A stretch of 42,631 nucleotides of DNA from Anaerolineaceae bacterium. GTDB lineage: Bacteria; Chloroflexota; Anaerolineae; Anaerolineales; Anaerolineaceae. The stretch lies in assembly GCA_011620555.1 (NCBI GenBank), contig WOYY01000075.1, forward strand, positions 1-42,631, given 5' to 3'. Under the pieces are notes generated by a model. That model saw only the letters and a list, made by a program, of their open reading frames with translations, did no database searches and was not told the DNA's origin. Positions 15,606 to 24,453 of the stretch are shown one piece after another. A program made the position numbers and the translations under genes. Positions within the stretch are counted from its first letter, which is position 1. Every line of letters starts with the position of its first letter.

Positions 15606-15630
15606 GGCGCACCGGGCAAACCGGTGCGCC
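15606..15630. repeat. Strong intercistronic hairpin between the S1 gene and the dipeptidase gene
   Basis: A 10-bp GC-rich perfect stem (15606-15615 with 15621-15630) with a five-base loop lies directly after the S1-protein stop. There is no T-run, so it is more likely an RNA-stability or processing element than a terminator. Confidence 0.55.
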
Positions 15631-15645
15631 TTAGGGTTTCAGAAA

Positions 15646-17112
15646 TTAAGCTTCTTCCTCGGGTTCGCTGGCTTCTTCGACAGCTGCTTTCTCGACAACC
15701 GCTTCTTCGACAGCTTCATCGGCCTCCTCGACAACAGCCTCAGCGACCTCTTCAACAGCGGCAACTTCTTCCGCAGCCTCTTCGACTTCAGCGACAACGT
15801 CTTCAGCTTCGACAACCGCTTCCTCGGCAACTGTTTCTTCGACAGCTGCTTTTTCGGCAGGCTCTTCAGCGGTTTCCTCTTCCGGAACGGAATCGGTCAT
15901 GCTGTCAACGTCAAATTCTTCGGTCAGGGTTTTCCAATCCAGGTCGGTGTAGGCGGGGGAATCCACGCGGCGCATGCTCAGTCCGATTCGGTGGGTATCC
16001 TCTTCGATCTTGATGATCCGCAGGGTGACGACATCCCCTTCGTGCAGGACCTCTTTGGGATGCTCGATCCGGCGTTCGCTGATCTCGGAGATGTGGATCA
16101 GACCTTCAAGGTCGCCTTCCAAATTGTCGAGGAGCAGGCGGGCAAAAGCACCGAAGTTGGTCAGACGGGTGATCCGGCCTTCGACGAGCTGACCTTCGGT
16201 CAGCGCGGCGACCTGGTCTTCCCAGGGATCGTCCTTGAGGCGGCGGATGGAGAGGCCAATGCGTTTGCGCTCGGCATCAATGCTGATCACTTTCACTTTG
16301 ACTTCCTGCCCGACCTCCAAGACCTCACTGGGATGATTGATATGTTCCCAGGAAAGCTCGGAAAGGTGCACCAGGCCATCTGCGCCGTTGATATTGACGA
16401 AAGCGCCAAAGTCGGCAAGGCTGGTCACCCGGCCCGTGCGGATTTCGCCCTCTTTCAGCTCGTCGATCACGCGTTCCTTGATGGATTCGCGGGTCTCGCT
16501 GCTGGCAGCCCGTTCCGAAAGGATCAGGCGGCGGCGGTCACGGTCAACTTCGATCACACAGACTTCAATGGTTTCACCAACCATTTCGCTGTAGCGTTCC
16601 TCGGGAGAATTCCCGGTGATGGTCAGTCGACGCCCCAGGCCAATTTGAGAAGCGGGGACAAAGCCGCGAATGGTGCCCAAGGGGACCAACAGGCCGCCCT
16701 TGTTATACCCTTCGATCTTGGATTCGAAAGAGTCTTCCGATTCCATGAGTTCTTCAGCTTTTTGCCAGTTCTCTTCTTCCAGGGCACGGTTATAAGAAAG
16801 GATCAGGTTACCGTTTGAGTCCTCTGGCGTAACAACATAGACGGTGATCTCTTCGCCTTCTTCCAAAGCGTTGCGAGTGGCTTCATCAATTGAATCAAAT
16901 TCTTTACCAGCAATGATTCCTTCTGATTTTGCACCAACACTGACGAGGATCTGTCCGTTGTTAATACTGGCGATAGTTCCTTTACGGATTTCGCCACGCT
17001 TGGGAAAGTCAATAATGAGACCTTCCGCTTCCAGTAGGGCTTCCATTTTATTGGTTGGCTGTTCCTGGCTTTCTTCTTCCCCCTGGGTTTTCATAACATC
17101 ATCTTGGTTCAT
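15646..17112 (-). CDS. rpsA: S1-domain RNA-binding protein, ribosomal protein S1 type
   Basis: A 488-residue protein with four S1 (OB-fold) domains, each starting with a GxIRKGTIxSINN or GEIRTGRVTSLADFGAFV type strand: about residues 37-110, 125-195, 205-285 and 295-385. RLILSERAA and RIGLSIRRL are the usual domain ends. It probably binds mRNA at the ribosome, like S1, although four domains is fewer than in E. coli. The final 90 residues are a low-complexity tail made almost only of Glu, Ala and Val. I use the ATG at 17112; ATGs at 17121 and 17094 are alternatives. Two promoters lie upstream. Confidence 0.88.
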   Translation of the reverse strand: MNQDDVMKTQGEEESQEQPTNKMEALLEAEGLIIDFPKRGEIRKGTIASINNGQILVSVGAKSEGIIAGKEFDSIDEATRNALEEGEEITVYVVTPEDSNGNLILSYNRALEEENWQKAEELMESEDSFESKIEGYNKGGLLVPLGTIRGFVPASQIGLGRRLTITGNSPEERYSEMVGETIEVCVIEVDRDRRRLILSERAASSETRESIKERVIDELKEGEIRTGRVTSLADFGAFVNINGADGLVHLSELSWEHINHPSEVLEVGQEVKVKVISIDAERKRIGLSIRRLKDDPWEDQVAALTEGQLVEGRITRLTNFGAFARLLLDNLEGDLEGLIHISEISERRIEHPKEVLHEGDVVTLRIIKIEEDTHRIGLSMRRVDSPAYTDLDWKTLTEEFDVDSMTDSVPEEETAEEPAEKAAVEETVAEEAVVEAEDVVAEVEEAAEEVAAVEEVAEAVVEEADEAVEEAVVEKAAVEEASEPEEEA

Positions 17113-17147
17113 AAAATACATAACTCCACAGTTGAATTTTCAAACTG

Positions 17148-17176
17148 ATTATAAGGGTTAAACATCAACTTGGCAA
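17148..17176 (-). promoter_or_regulatory. Promoter of the S1 gene, proximal
   Basis: On the minus strand TTGCCA (17176-17171), 17 bases, then TATAAT (17153-17148). The start would fall about 30 bases before the coding region. Confidence 0.65.
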
Positions 17177-17228
17177 TACTCAATTACCCCAGGATTGCCA
17201 CGGAAAACCCTGGTAACCAATTTGATTA

Positions 17229-17256
17229 ATTTTACCGTAGCTTGGGCGGTTGTCAA
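17229..17256 (-). promoter_or_regulatory. Promoter of the S1 gene, distal
   Basis: On the minus strand TTGACA (17256-17251), 16 bases, then TAAAAT (17234-17229). Transcripts from here would carry a leader with an imperfect hairpin (TTACCAGG with CCTGGGGTAA), a possible autoregulation site. Confidence 0.5.
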
Positions 17257-17270
17257 ATGCGATTAACCCA

Positions 17271-19526
17271 TTAACTTTCGTTGTCATCCTCCGGCAGGAT
17301 TTCCCGAATCTGGGTTCGCGGGTCTGGCGGGCCGACGATGCCCTTCTCTTCCATCTTGTCGATCATCCGCGCCGAGCGAGTGTAGCCGATCCGCATTTTG
17401 CGCTGGAGCAGGGAGATGGAGGCCTGGCCTTCTTCCCGGACGATGTCCACGGCTTCGTGGAACTTCGGGTCGAGGTCGTTCTCCTCTTCCATCTCCTCCC
17501 AGAGCGGGGTTTGCTTGAGCGCCACGCCGTGGTGGTCAGTCTGGAAGGCGGCGGATTGGTCGGGGCGTTCCGGCGCGTTCTGGCTGACGGTGAAGCCCCG
17601 CCAATAAGCGGCCAGGCGGTTGATTTCCTGATCGGAGATGTAGGCGCCCTGGATGCGCACCGGGGCGGCGGCATCCGGCGCCTGGAAGAGCATGTCACCC
17701 CGCCCCAGCAGGCGCTCGGCGCCGGGCTGGTCGAGGATCACGCGGCTATCGACCGAGGAGGCGACCGCAAAGGCGATCCGGGCGGGGAAGTTGGCCTTGA
17801 TCAGGCCGGTGAGGATGTCGATTGAAGGCCGCTGGGTGGCGATGATCAGGTGGATGCCGGTGGCGCGGGCCAGCTGGGCCAAGCGGGTGATGGAACGCTC
17901 GGTCTCGTCCGGGGCCAGCATCATCAGGTCGGCCAGCTCATCAATCACGATCACCAGATAGGGCAGGGGCTTTTCGCCCTCGGCTTCGCGCATGGCGTTG
18001 TAATCGGCGATGTTGCGGGTGTGCGATTCGGAAAATTTGCGGTAACGGTTGTCCATCTCGCGCATCATCCATTGCAGCGCGCCGACGACGTGCTCGGCTT
18101 CCACGATCACCGGGGAGAGCAGGTGCGGGATGCCGTTATAGCCGGTCAGCTCCACCCGCTTGGGGTCCACCAGGATCAGGCGCAGCTGGTCGGGCGTCAT
18201 ATTCAGCAGGAAGCAGGTCAGGATGTCATTGATGCAGACCGACTTGCCGGCGCCGGTCGTCCCGGCGATCAGCAGGTGGGGCATGGCGGTCAGGTCGGCC
18301 GCAACCGGGTTGCCGGAGACGTCTTTGCCCAGGGCGACTTTCAGCGGAGAATTTAATTTTTCATAGGCGTTGCTCTGGATGATGTCCTGCAGCGCCACCA
18401 GGGCCACCTGGCGGTTCGGCACTTCGATGCCGATATAGCCTTTGCCGGGCACCGGAGCCTGAATGCGGATCCGGGAGGCGGCCAGCGCCAGGGCCAGGTC
18501 ATCGGCCAGGGACGTGATCTTGGAGACGCGGACCCGGGTCTTGCCGTTGCGCGTCTCGACAAAATCGGGTTCGATGCCGAAGAGCGTGATGGTGGGGCCG
18601 CGCTTGATCTCCACGACATGGGCCGGCGCGCCGAAGGAGCGCAGGGTCTCTTCGATCACCCGGGCGCGCTGGCGGTCGTTTTCGCTGTCATCTTCGGGCT
18701 GGACTCCCGGCTCCAAAATCTCATGGATATCCGGCAGAACCCAGACGGGCTGGCTGGGCGGGTTATGGTTGGGGAGCTGAGTCTGGTCTACTTTACCGGG
18801 AACAGCGCTGGCGGGCCTTTGGGCGGGCGGGCGGCTCGTTTGGCCGGGCGCTGCGTCGGCTGGCTGGGCAGGCGCAGAAGGCGCGGAGGGAGCGGCTTTT
18901 TTGCCCCAGCGTTCTTCAACGAACTGGGCAATCGCTTCGTAGGCCTTATAGATCAGGTTGCCGAGGTTCTTGAGCAGGCTGGCTATGGAAAGGTCAAGCA
19001 TCAAGATCAGACTGATGAGCAGCCAGGCGATCAGGGCGATCACCGCACCCGGCTTGCCGAGCGTGCGCACCAGGGTGATCTTGAAGAACGCGCCCACATA
19101 GCCGCCGCCCGTGCCGAGTTTGGCCTCTGGGAAGCCGCCGTCAATGAAGAGATGGAACCAGGCGGTGAGGTTGATGAAAAAAAGCAGGAACCCAACGATC
19201 CGTTCTGCGGAAAGCTGGGGCAGCTTATCCATGTTGGGCAGGAGCATCCAGGCGCCGATGCCGGCCAGGGTCAGCGGCAGCAGGTAGATATCCCAGCCCA
19301 TCGCCATGCTGAGGTTTTTAACCCACCAGCCGGTGATGCTGCCCGTGGTCTGCGTGAAAAGGCTGACCAGGGTCAGCAGACCGATCAATAGCAGGATGAT
19401 GCCGAAGATGTCGATCCGCCTTTGCGGCGGAATACGGGCCAGGATCGGCTCTCGTTTGACCTGTTTGGCGCTGGGTTTGCTTGTCCGCTTTTTTGAGCTT
19501 GGTTTCTTTGAGGTTCGACGAGCCAT
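17271..19526 (-). CDS. ftsK: DNA translocase FtsK/SpoIIIE
   Basis: The 751-residue protein pumps DNA through the closing division septum. A basic N-terminal tail (ARRTSKKPSSKKRTSK) is followed by four to five membrane segments (roughly residues 35-190), a Pro/Ala-rich linker, then the motor: RGPTITLFGIEP (alpha domain), Walker A GTTGAGKSV near residue 420, Walker B LVIVIDELADLMM, and LARATGIHLIIATQRPSIDILTG. The C-terminal gamma domain (ISLLQRKMRIGYTRSARMIDKMEEKGIVG) is the winged helix that reads KOPS-like DNA sites. The ATG at 19526 has AGGAG six to eight bases upstream; longer frames lack one. It is transcribed divergently from rho. Confidence 0.96.
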   Translation of the reverse strand: MARRTSKKPSSKKRTSKPSAKQVKREPILARIPPQRRIDIFGIILLLIGLLTLVSLFTQTTGSITGWWVKNLSMAMGWDIYLLPLTLAGIGAWMLLPNMDKLPQLSAERIVGFLLFFINLTAWFHLFIDGGFPEAKLGTGGGYVGAFFKITLVRTLGKPGAVIALIAWLLISLILMLDLSIASLLKNLGNLIYKAYEAIAQFVEERWGKKAAPSAPSAPAQPADAAPGQTSRPPAQRPASAVPGKVDQTQLPNHNPPSQPVWVLPDIHEILEPGVQPEDDSENDRQRARVIEETLRSFGAPAHVVEIKRGPTITLFGIEPDFVETRNGKTRVRVSKITSLADDLALALAASRIRIQAPVPGKGYIGIEVPNRQVALVALQDIIQSNAYEKLNSPLKVALGKDVSGNPVAADLTAMPHLLIAGTTGAGKSVCINDILTCFLLNMTPDQLRLILVDPKRVELTGYNGIPHLLSPVIVEAEHVVGALQWMMREMDNRYRKFSESHTRNIADYNAMREAEGEKPLPYLVIVIDELADLMMLAPDETERSITRLAQLARATGIHLIIATQRPSIDILTGLIKANFPARIAFAVASSVDSRVILDQPGAERLLGRGDMLFQAPDAAAPVRIQGAYISDQEINRLAAYWRGFTVSQNAPERPDQSAAFQTDHHGVALKQTPLWEEMEEENDLDPKFHEAVDIVREEGQASISLLQRKMRIGYTRSARMIDKMEEKGIVGPPDPRTQIREILPEDDNES

Positions 19527-19568
19527 GGGTTTCTCCTGAAGGCTGTAAACAGGGTCCTTCTGGAATGG

Positions 19569-19577
19569 ATTATAGCA
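19569..19577 (-). promoter_or_regulatory. Candidate extended -10 promoter for ftsK
   Basis: On the minus strand TG-C-TATAAT (extended -10; TATAAT at 19574-19569) lies about 45 bases before the ftsK start. No good -35 is present, as is common for extended -10 promoters. Confidence 0.45.
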
Positions 19578-19676
19578 TAGCCCCCTTTCCAAACCAGCCT
19601 TTGAATGGCGGGCGGGTGCTTTCTGGTGGGTGATCAATAACGACAAAAGAGGTGAATTTCTGCGCGTTCCTTTGCC

Positions 19677-19705
19677 TTGCCGACTGTTTTAAAACCTGTT
19701 ATAAT
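19677..19705 (+). promoter_or_regulatory. Promoter for rho, distal
   Basis: TTGCCG (19677-19682), 17 bases, then TATAAT (19700-19705). It gives an untranslated leader of about 290 bases before rho. The leader contains TGCCA-AAA-TGGCA (19818-19830). Long rho leaders are often sites of autogenous termination. A second, weaker promoter (TTGACC, 16 bases, TATTCT; 19929-19956) may add a short transcript. Confidence 0.6.
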
Positions 19706-19998
19706 ATTTTCGCTACCCAGATTTTATTAAATCAGCTGAGAAATCGCCCATATTTATGTCTCGGTTGATGCGTGAAAGTTTGTTTCCCTAATGTCCTTTT
19801 CTAAAAATGGCACATTTTGCCAAAATGGCATCAGCGTACGGTGGGCGGCGCGCGGAATAGTCCTGGATTGATCGAGAGGACCTCTGCGTTCTTTCAAAAC
19901 TTGTCGTATTAAATCAATTGTTTATTCATTGACCTTGAGGGGCAATCCCATATTCTATGGCGCCTTGGAGATATTAAAAAGAAGAGAATAGTAAGACT

Positions 19999-21273
19999 AT
20001 GGATATTTTAGGTTTAGAAAAGAAATCACTGACTGAATTACGATCAATGGCTACCGAGATGGGGCTCACCCGACCGCAGCGCAGCAAAAAGGAAGCTTTG
20101 ATCCTGGACCTGGCCAGAGCAATGGGCGAATCGGAAGGCCTTGAAATTCGCGGCGGCGTTTTGGAGATTATGAACGAGGGGATCGGCTTTCTCCGGCAAG
20201 ACTATCGGGTTGGCCCGGAGGATGTATATGTCTCCCAGGCCCAACTCCGCCGCTATGAATTGCGATCCGGTGATATGGTGATCGGCCATGTCCGCCCCCC
20301 CCGGGAATCCGAACGTCATTATGGTTTATTAAAAGTTGAATACATCAACGGCCTGAGCCCGGATGAAGCCCGCCGCAGGCCCCGTTTTGAAAAACTCACT
20401 CCCATTTTCCCCAGCCAGCGCTTTAATCTCGAATACGACCCCACTGTTTTATCCACCCGGATCATCAACCTGATCGCGCCGATCGGCCGCGGCCAGCGCG
20501 GGATGATCGTTTCACCTCCCAAGGCCGGCAAGACCACCATCCTGAAAGAGATCGCTAACGCCATCTCTGTCAACCACCCTGATGTGCGCCAGATCATGTC
20601 CCTGATCGGCGAGCGCCCGGAGGAGGTGACGGATATCGACCGCTCGGTGGATGCGGAAGTGGTCGCCTCCACCTTTGATGAGCCGGTGACGGCCCATGTG
20701 CGCATGGCGGAGATCGCCCTGGAACGGGCGAAGCGGCTTGTTGAATCCGGACTCGATGTGGTAATCTTGATGGACTCATTAACAAGGTTGGCGCGGGCTT
20801 ATAACCTGGTGGTCAATCCCTCTGGACGGACGCTTTCCGGTGGTTTGGACCCCTCAGCCCTCTACCCGCCAAAACGCTTCTTCGGCGCTGCCCGGAACCT
20901 GGAAGAAGGCGGTTCCCTTTCGATCATTGCGACCTCGCTGATTGATACCGGTTCCCGCCTGGACGATGTTGTCTATGAGGAATTTAAGGGTACCGGCAAC
21001 ATGGAATTGCACCTTTCCCGCCGCTTGCAAGAGCGACGGATTTTCCCGGCGATTGACATTGAACGTTCGTCCACCCGCCGAGAAGACCTCCTGCTTGGCC
21101 CCGATATTCTGAAGCGAGCCTGGCTGATGCGCCGTATGTACCTGCAGATGATCAGTGCGCCGCCGCAGGGCGCCGGCATGGATATCGCAGTGGCGACGGA
21201 AGCCGTTGTCCAGCAGGTGGCGCGGGCAAAGACCAACCTTGAATTTCTGGAGACTTTGACCGGAGAAGTCTAA
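19999..21273 (+). CDS. rho: Transcription termination factor Rho
   Basis: The 424-residue hexameric helicase ends transcription at untranslated RNA. The order is typical: N-terminal LTELRSMATEMGLTRPQRSKKEALI (Rho-N, residues 10-45), RNA-binding cold-shock-like domain (GVLEIMNEGIGFLRQDYRVGPEDVYVS), then the ATPase core with Walker A PPKAGKTT at 173-180, GERPEEVTDIDR, Walker B VVILMDSLTRLARAYN, the Q-loop region and YEEFKGTGNMELHLSR. Compared with E. coli Rho it has no large insertions. It is led by a long untranslated leader and followed 23 bases later by the LysM/M23 gene, probably in one transcript. Confidence 0.97.
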   Translation: MDILGLEKKSLTELRSMATEMGLTRPQRSKKEALILDLARAMGESEGLEIRGGVLEIMNEGIGFLRQDYRVGPEDVYVSQAQLRRYELRSGDMVIGHVRPPRESERHYGLLKVEYINGLSPDEARRRPRFEKLTPIFPSQRFNLEYDPTVLSTRIINLIAPIGRGQRGMIVSPPKAGKTTILKEIANAISVNHPDVRQIMSLIGERPEEVTDIDRSVDAEVVASTFDEPVTAHVRMAEIALERAKRLVESGLDVVILMDSLTRLARAYNLVVNPSGRTLSGGLDPSALYPPKRFFGAARNLEEGGSLSIIATSLIDTGSRLDDVVYEEFKGTGNMELHLSRRLQERRIFPAIDIERSSTRREDLLLGPDILKRAWLMRRMYLQMISAPPQGAGMDIAVATEAVVQQVARAKTNLEFLETLTGEV

Positions 21274-21296
21274 AACGAAATTTCGAGGTGAAAACT

Positions 21297-22391
21297 TTGG
21301 AAACTTCAGCACAAGACAAACAACAGCCTGAGCAAAAGCCTCAGGGTAAACCGATGTGGATTTCCTGGGCTGCGACAGCCGGATTGGTCGCGGTCCTGGT
21401 TTCTGTTCTGTATTGGCAGCCGATCCTTGCCCGTCAACTGGATGAGCAGGCGCCGGCAGCCGTGGTTATTGGCCCGGCGGCGGATGTTTCCTCGGAAGCC
21501 CTGGCGAGCATGCCCTATTTCCAGGTGGAGGAATCGGATCCATACCTCCTGCGCCGGCCTGAAACGCATACGATCGCGCCCACCCGGCCGCGCAGCGAAC
21601 CGGTGGAATACACGGTGGAATCAGGTGATGCGATCTTCAGCATCGCTTCGAAATATAATATTTCACCCGAATCCCTGCTTTGGTCCAATTATGAGGTCCT
21701 CAAGGATGATCCCCACTCCATCCGCCCCGGTCAGATCCTGACCATTCCGCCGACGGACGGGATCCTCTATGAATGGCAGGAGGGCGACACCGTCGAAACC
21801 GTGGCCGCCGAATTTGAGGCCAATGTGGATGACATTCTGAGTTGGTCGGGCAATAATCTGGACCTTACCAATCCGGAGATTGATCCAGGCGATGTCGTGA
21901 TGATCCCTGGCGGCGAGCGCGAGTTCCAGCAATGGGTCGTCCCGACCTATTCCGTCGGCGGCGACGGCGTTTTGGCCAACCTTCCGAGCGGCTGTTCCGC
22001 CACGGACGGCGTTTATTACGCGGGCGCCGGTTTCTTCATCTGGCCGGCCGCCAACCACTATCTTTCCGGCAATGACTATTGGTCCGGCCACCTGGCAATT
22101 GACATCGCGGCGGGCCTGGGGATGCCGATTTATGCGGCGGATTCAGGCGTGGTCGTGTTTGCGGGCTGGAACAGCAATGGCTATGGCAATGTGGTGATGA
22201 TTGACCATTTGAACGGCTATACCACGCTTTATGCCCACCTGAGTGCGACCAATGTCGCTTGCGGCAGTTCAGTTTATCAGGGCCAATTGATCGGCAACGC
22301 CGGTTCAACCGGCAACTCCACCGGCGCTCACCTGCACTTTGAGGTCCGGTATCTGGGCGGCTTCCTCAACCCCTGGACGGTCCTGCCCTGA
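21297..22391 (+). CDS. LysM-domain M23 metallopeptidase, membrane-anchored
   Basis: A 364-residue cell-envelope endopeptidase. After a polar start a membrane anchor (WISWAATAGLVAVLVSVLYW, residues 17-36) leads to two LysM repeats (VEYTVESGDAIFSIASKYNI and YEWQEGDTVETVAAEFEANV), which bind peptidoglycan glycan. The C-terminal LytM/M23 domain carries the zinc ligands in GHLAIDIAAG (His, Asp) and AHLHFEV (His-x-His). It would cut peptide cross-links, or regulate such enzymes, outside the membrane. The TTG at 21297 has GAGGTG six bases upstream and is preferred to the GTG at 21288. It follows rho closely. Confidence 0.92.
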   Translation: METSAQDKQQPEQKPQGKPMWISWAATAGLVAVLVSVLYWQPILARQLDEQAPAAVVIGPAADVSSEALASMPYFQVEESDPYLLRRPETHTIAPTRPRSEPVEYTVESGDAIFSIASKYNISPESLLWSNYEVLKDDPHSIRPGQILTIPPTDGILYEWQEGDTVETVAAEFEANVDDILSWSGNNLDLTNPEIDPGDVVMIPGGEREFQQWVVPTYSVGGDGVLANLPSGCSATDGVYYAGAGFFIWPAANHYLSGNDYWSGHLAIDIAAGLGMPIYAADSGVVVFAGWNSNGYGNVVMIDHLNGYTTLYAHLSATNVACGSSVYQGQLIGNAGSTGNSTGAHLHFEVRYLGGFLNPWTVLP

Positions 22392-22402
22392 TCGAACTAT
22401 GA

Positions 22403-22408
22403 TATAAT
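22403..22408 (+). promoter_or_regulatory. -10 element of the tRNA-Arg promoter
   Basis: TATAAT lies 13 bases before the tRNA 5' end. The -35 region overlaps the end of the M23 gene and matches poorly. Confidence 0.45.
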
Positions 22409-22421
22409 CGCTATCCAGAAT

Positions 22422-22495
22422 GCTCCAGTGGCTCAAATGGATAGAGCAAGGCACTCCTAACGCCTAGGTTGGGGGTTCGAGTCCCTCCTGGAGCA
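22422..22495 (+). tRNA. tRNA-Arg, anticodon CCT
   Basis: The acceptor stem GCTCCAG (22422-22428) pairs with CTGGAGC (22488-22494), with discriminator A. The D arm (GGCTCAAATGGATAGAGC), an anticodon loop CTCCTAA giving anticodon CCT, and a T arm with GGTTCGAGTCC are all present. CCA is not encoded. One mismatch closes the anticodon stem. The tRNA reads AGG codons. Confidence 0.95.
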
Positions 22496-22509
22496 TCAAA
22501 GTTAAATGA

Positions 22510-22536
22510 AAAAGCGCCCGAATTTTGGGCGCTTTT
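22510..22536. terminator. Bidirectional Rho-independent terminator
   Basis: AAAAGCGCCC (22510-22519) pairs with GGGCGCTTTT (22527-22536), with T-runs in both directions. It ends the tRNA-Arg transcript on the plus strand and the poly-Asp protein gene on the minus strand. Confidence 0.85.
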
Positions 22537-22553
22537 GGTATTTAAGGTTTTGT

Positions 22554-22976
22554 TTACCAATTCAGATCGTCATCATAACCATCGTCATCATCGTCATCGT
22601 CGTCGAAATCGAGGTCCAGGTCATCCAGATCGTCCAGGTCATCTTCGTTGTCTTCCGGCTCCCTGCGGACCCAGAGGACCAGCAGGCTGCCATCCGCTGA
22701 ATCGACCGCCTGGGCGGCGACAATTGGGATTTCCCTGGTCAGACCGATCGAGTCCCGATATTCCAGGAACATGGTGGCCTTATTGGCCCAGGCTTTATGG
22801 CATCGTTCCAGCAGGGCGTCCCCATTAAAGGTGCGCAAAGTGGTCCGGGCCGTGTCATAAAGGTAGGGGCCTTCACTCAAACCGGCGGTCCAGCCATTCA
22901 TGCCCATGATGATGTCGGTTTCAACAGAGTCAAAATTCGGCGTGGGGCCTTCAATGATTGTGATTTTGTTGTTCAT
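22554..22976 (-). CDS. Small protein with a poly-aspartate C-terminus, unknown function
   Basis: A 140-residue soluble protein in two parts. Residues 1-105 look like a folded domain: ITIIEGPTPNFDSVE, LRTFNGDALLERCHKAWANK, ATMFLEYRDSIGLTREIPIV, LLVLWVRRE. I believe relatives occur in other Anaerolineae but cannot verify this. Residues 106-140 are mostly Asp, with eight in a row, ending GYDDDLNW. The tail could bind divalent metal or basic partners. There is no signal peptide or membrane segment. It stands alone and ends at the shared terminator. Confidence 0.8.
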   Translation of the reverse strand: MNNKITIIEGPTPNFDSVETDIIMGMNGWTAGLSEGPYLYDTARTTLRTFNGDALLERCHKAWANKATMFLEYRDSIGLTREIPIVAAQAVDSADGSLLVLWVRREPEDNEDDLDDLDDLDLDFDDDDDDDDGYDDDLNW

Positions 22977-23067
22977 TCTTCATATCCTCGAGAGGATATT
23001 ACCACATAAAATGGTGGCGGGCTAGATATCCAAAGCCGGTTTTAAGGAGTGTTTTGCGGCCCAAATT

Positions 23068-24414
23068 TTAGGGCTCGGTGCTGTTATCGAACCAGTTGTA
23101 GGCATAAAATCCGCCCACGGTGGATTCCAGCCGGATCGCGATCTGGGCTTCGCCCTGCAACGCGGCGGGGATGGTGAAGGTCTCGCTGAAGGCGCCACCC
23201 TCTGCGGAGGAAACGGTCGCTACTTCGGTGCCGCCCACGCCTCGGGTCCCCATTTTGCCCATTAATACCTTCCATTCAAGCCCGGCCGGGAAGTTGCTGG
23301 TTTGGATCGTGACTTTGCTGTCCGCCACCACCGCGCTGATGGCGAAGGTGGGAATTCCGGTATATCCTGGGAGGGCTGTCGCCCCGCCGGAGGCCGGCGC
23401 GGCACCCGGGCTGTTGTAGAACCAGTCATAGGAATAGAAAGTGTTATCGGCGGTTTGCAGCCGGATGGCGATCTGGGTAGCGCCTTTCAATTCTTCGGGG
23501 ATATCAAAGGAGGCCTCAAAGCTGCCGCCGTCGCCGGAGTTGATCGTGGTCACCAGGATGCCGCCCACGCCGCGGGTGCCGATCTTGCCCATCAGGACCT
23601 GGAAGTCCTTATCGGCTGGGTAGTTGCTGGTCTTGATGGTGACATCCTCGTCCTCGTTCACTTCGAGGATTGAGATTGTGGGAATACCGTAGTAGGCGGT
23701 CACCGGGCCGCCCATCCCGCCGCTGACGCCGGCAGCGTTATCAAACCAGGTGCTGAGCGCCAGGCTGCTGTCTTCGGATTCGAAGCGGACGGCGATCTTC
23801 GCGTCGTCCTGCAGGTCAAAGGGGATCGGGTAGGTCTGTTTGAGGAAGCCATCCGAATCGGGTTCAACCGTGGCGATCAACTCTCCATCAATGCCCTGGG
23901 TGCCGTAGACGCCCATCCGAACCTGGAAGGACTCATCCGCCGGCAGGTTGTTGGCGATGATCACAGCATATTCACCGGGGTTGACCGCCGTGACGGTGAT
24001 GGAGGGGCCAGCGGTGGCTTCGTCGATCGGCACGCCCCCGGTGTGAGTGCCGGAATCAGTATTGGTGAACCAGTTATACGAATAGTAACCGCCCAGGGTC
24101 GATTGCAGCCGGATGGCGATCGCCGATTCGGACTGGAGCGCGGCGGGGATGGGGAAAGTCCATTTCAGGCTGCCGCCCGAACCGGAATTGACCGTCCCGA
24201 TCAGGACCCCGTCCACGCCCTTGGTGCCAAACAGCCCCATCCGGACTTCAAAATCATATCCGGCCGGGAAGTTGGCGGTCACAATGGTGACTTTGTCATT
24301 TGCCGTGACGCCCTGAATTTCAAAGGTGGGAATGGTCAGAGCCTGCACCTGACCATTGACGACCAGCAGGACGGCAAGCAGCGCGACCAATGCGATCAGA
24401 GGTAGTTTTTTCAT
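23068..24414 (-). CDS. Secreted protein with four tandem repeats
   Basis: The 448-residue protein has a signal peptide (MKKLPLIALVALLAVLLVVN, likely cleaved after VQA near residue 25) and four copies of a domain of about 90-100 residues. Each copy carries the pattern IPTF-I--V--ND-VTI-T-NFPAG--F-V-MG--GT-GV-G, then GGS, IP--L, IAIRL and, in copies 1, 3 and 4, YY-YNWF-N. The domain looks all-beta. No enzymatic motif is seen, so a surface or binding role is likely. The ATG at 24414 has AAGGA eight bases upstream and is preferred to one nine bases earlier. The ParA-like remnant lies 39 bases upstream in the same direction. Confidence 0.82.
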   Translation of the reverse strand: MKKLPLIALVALLAVLLVVNGQVQALTIPTFEIQGVTANDKVTIVTANFPAGYDFEVRMGLFGTKGVDGVLIGTVNSGSGGSLKWTFPIPAALQSESAIAIRLQSTLGGYYSYNWFTNTDSGTHTGGVPIDEATAGPSITVTAVNPGEYAVIIANNLPADESFQVRMGVYGTQGIDGELIATVEPDSDGFLKQTYPIPFDLQDDAKIAVRFESEDSSLALSTWFDNAAGVSGGMGGPVTAYYGIPTISILEVNEDEDVTIKTSNYPADKDFQVLMGKIGTRGVGGILVTTINSGDGGSFEASFDIPEELKGATQIAIRLQTADNTFYSYDWFYNSPGAAPASGGATALPGYTGIPTFAISAVVADSKVTIQTSNFPAGLEWKVLMGKMGTRGVGGTEVATVSSAEGGAFSETFTIPAALQGEAQIAIRLESTVGGFYAYNWFDNSTEP

Positions 24415-24453
24415 TTCTTTCATCCTTTTGGTAGATGCTTTTTCCGTTATTTA

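Noticed and set aside
19818-19830. TGCCA-AAA-TGGCA dyad in the rho leader as a regulator operator
   Set aside because: It lies more than 100 bases downstream of the promoter and is short; an RNA hairpin or chance is as likely, so it is only mentioned with the promoter.
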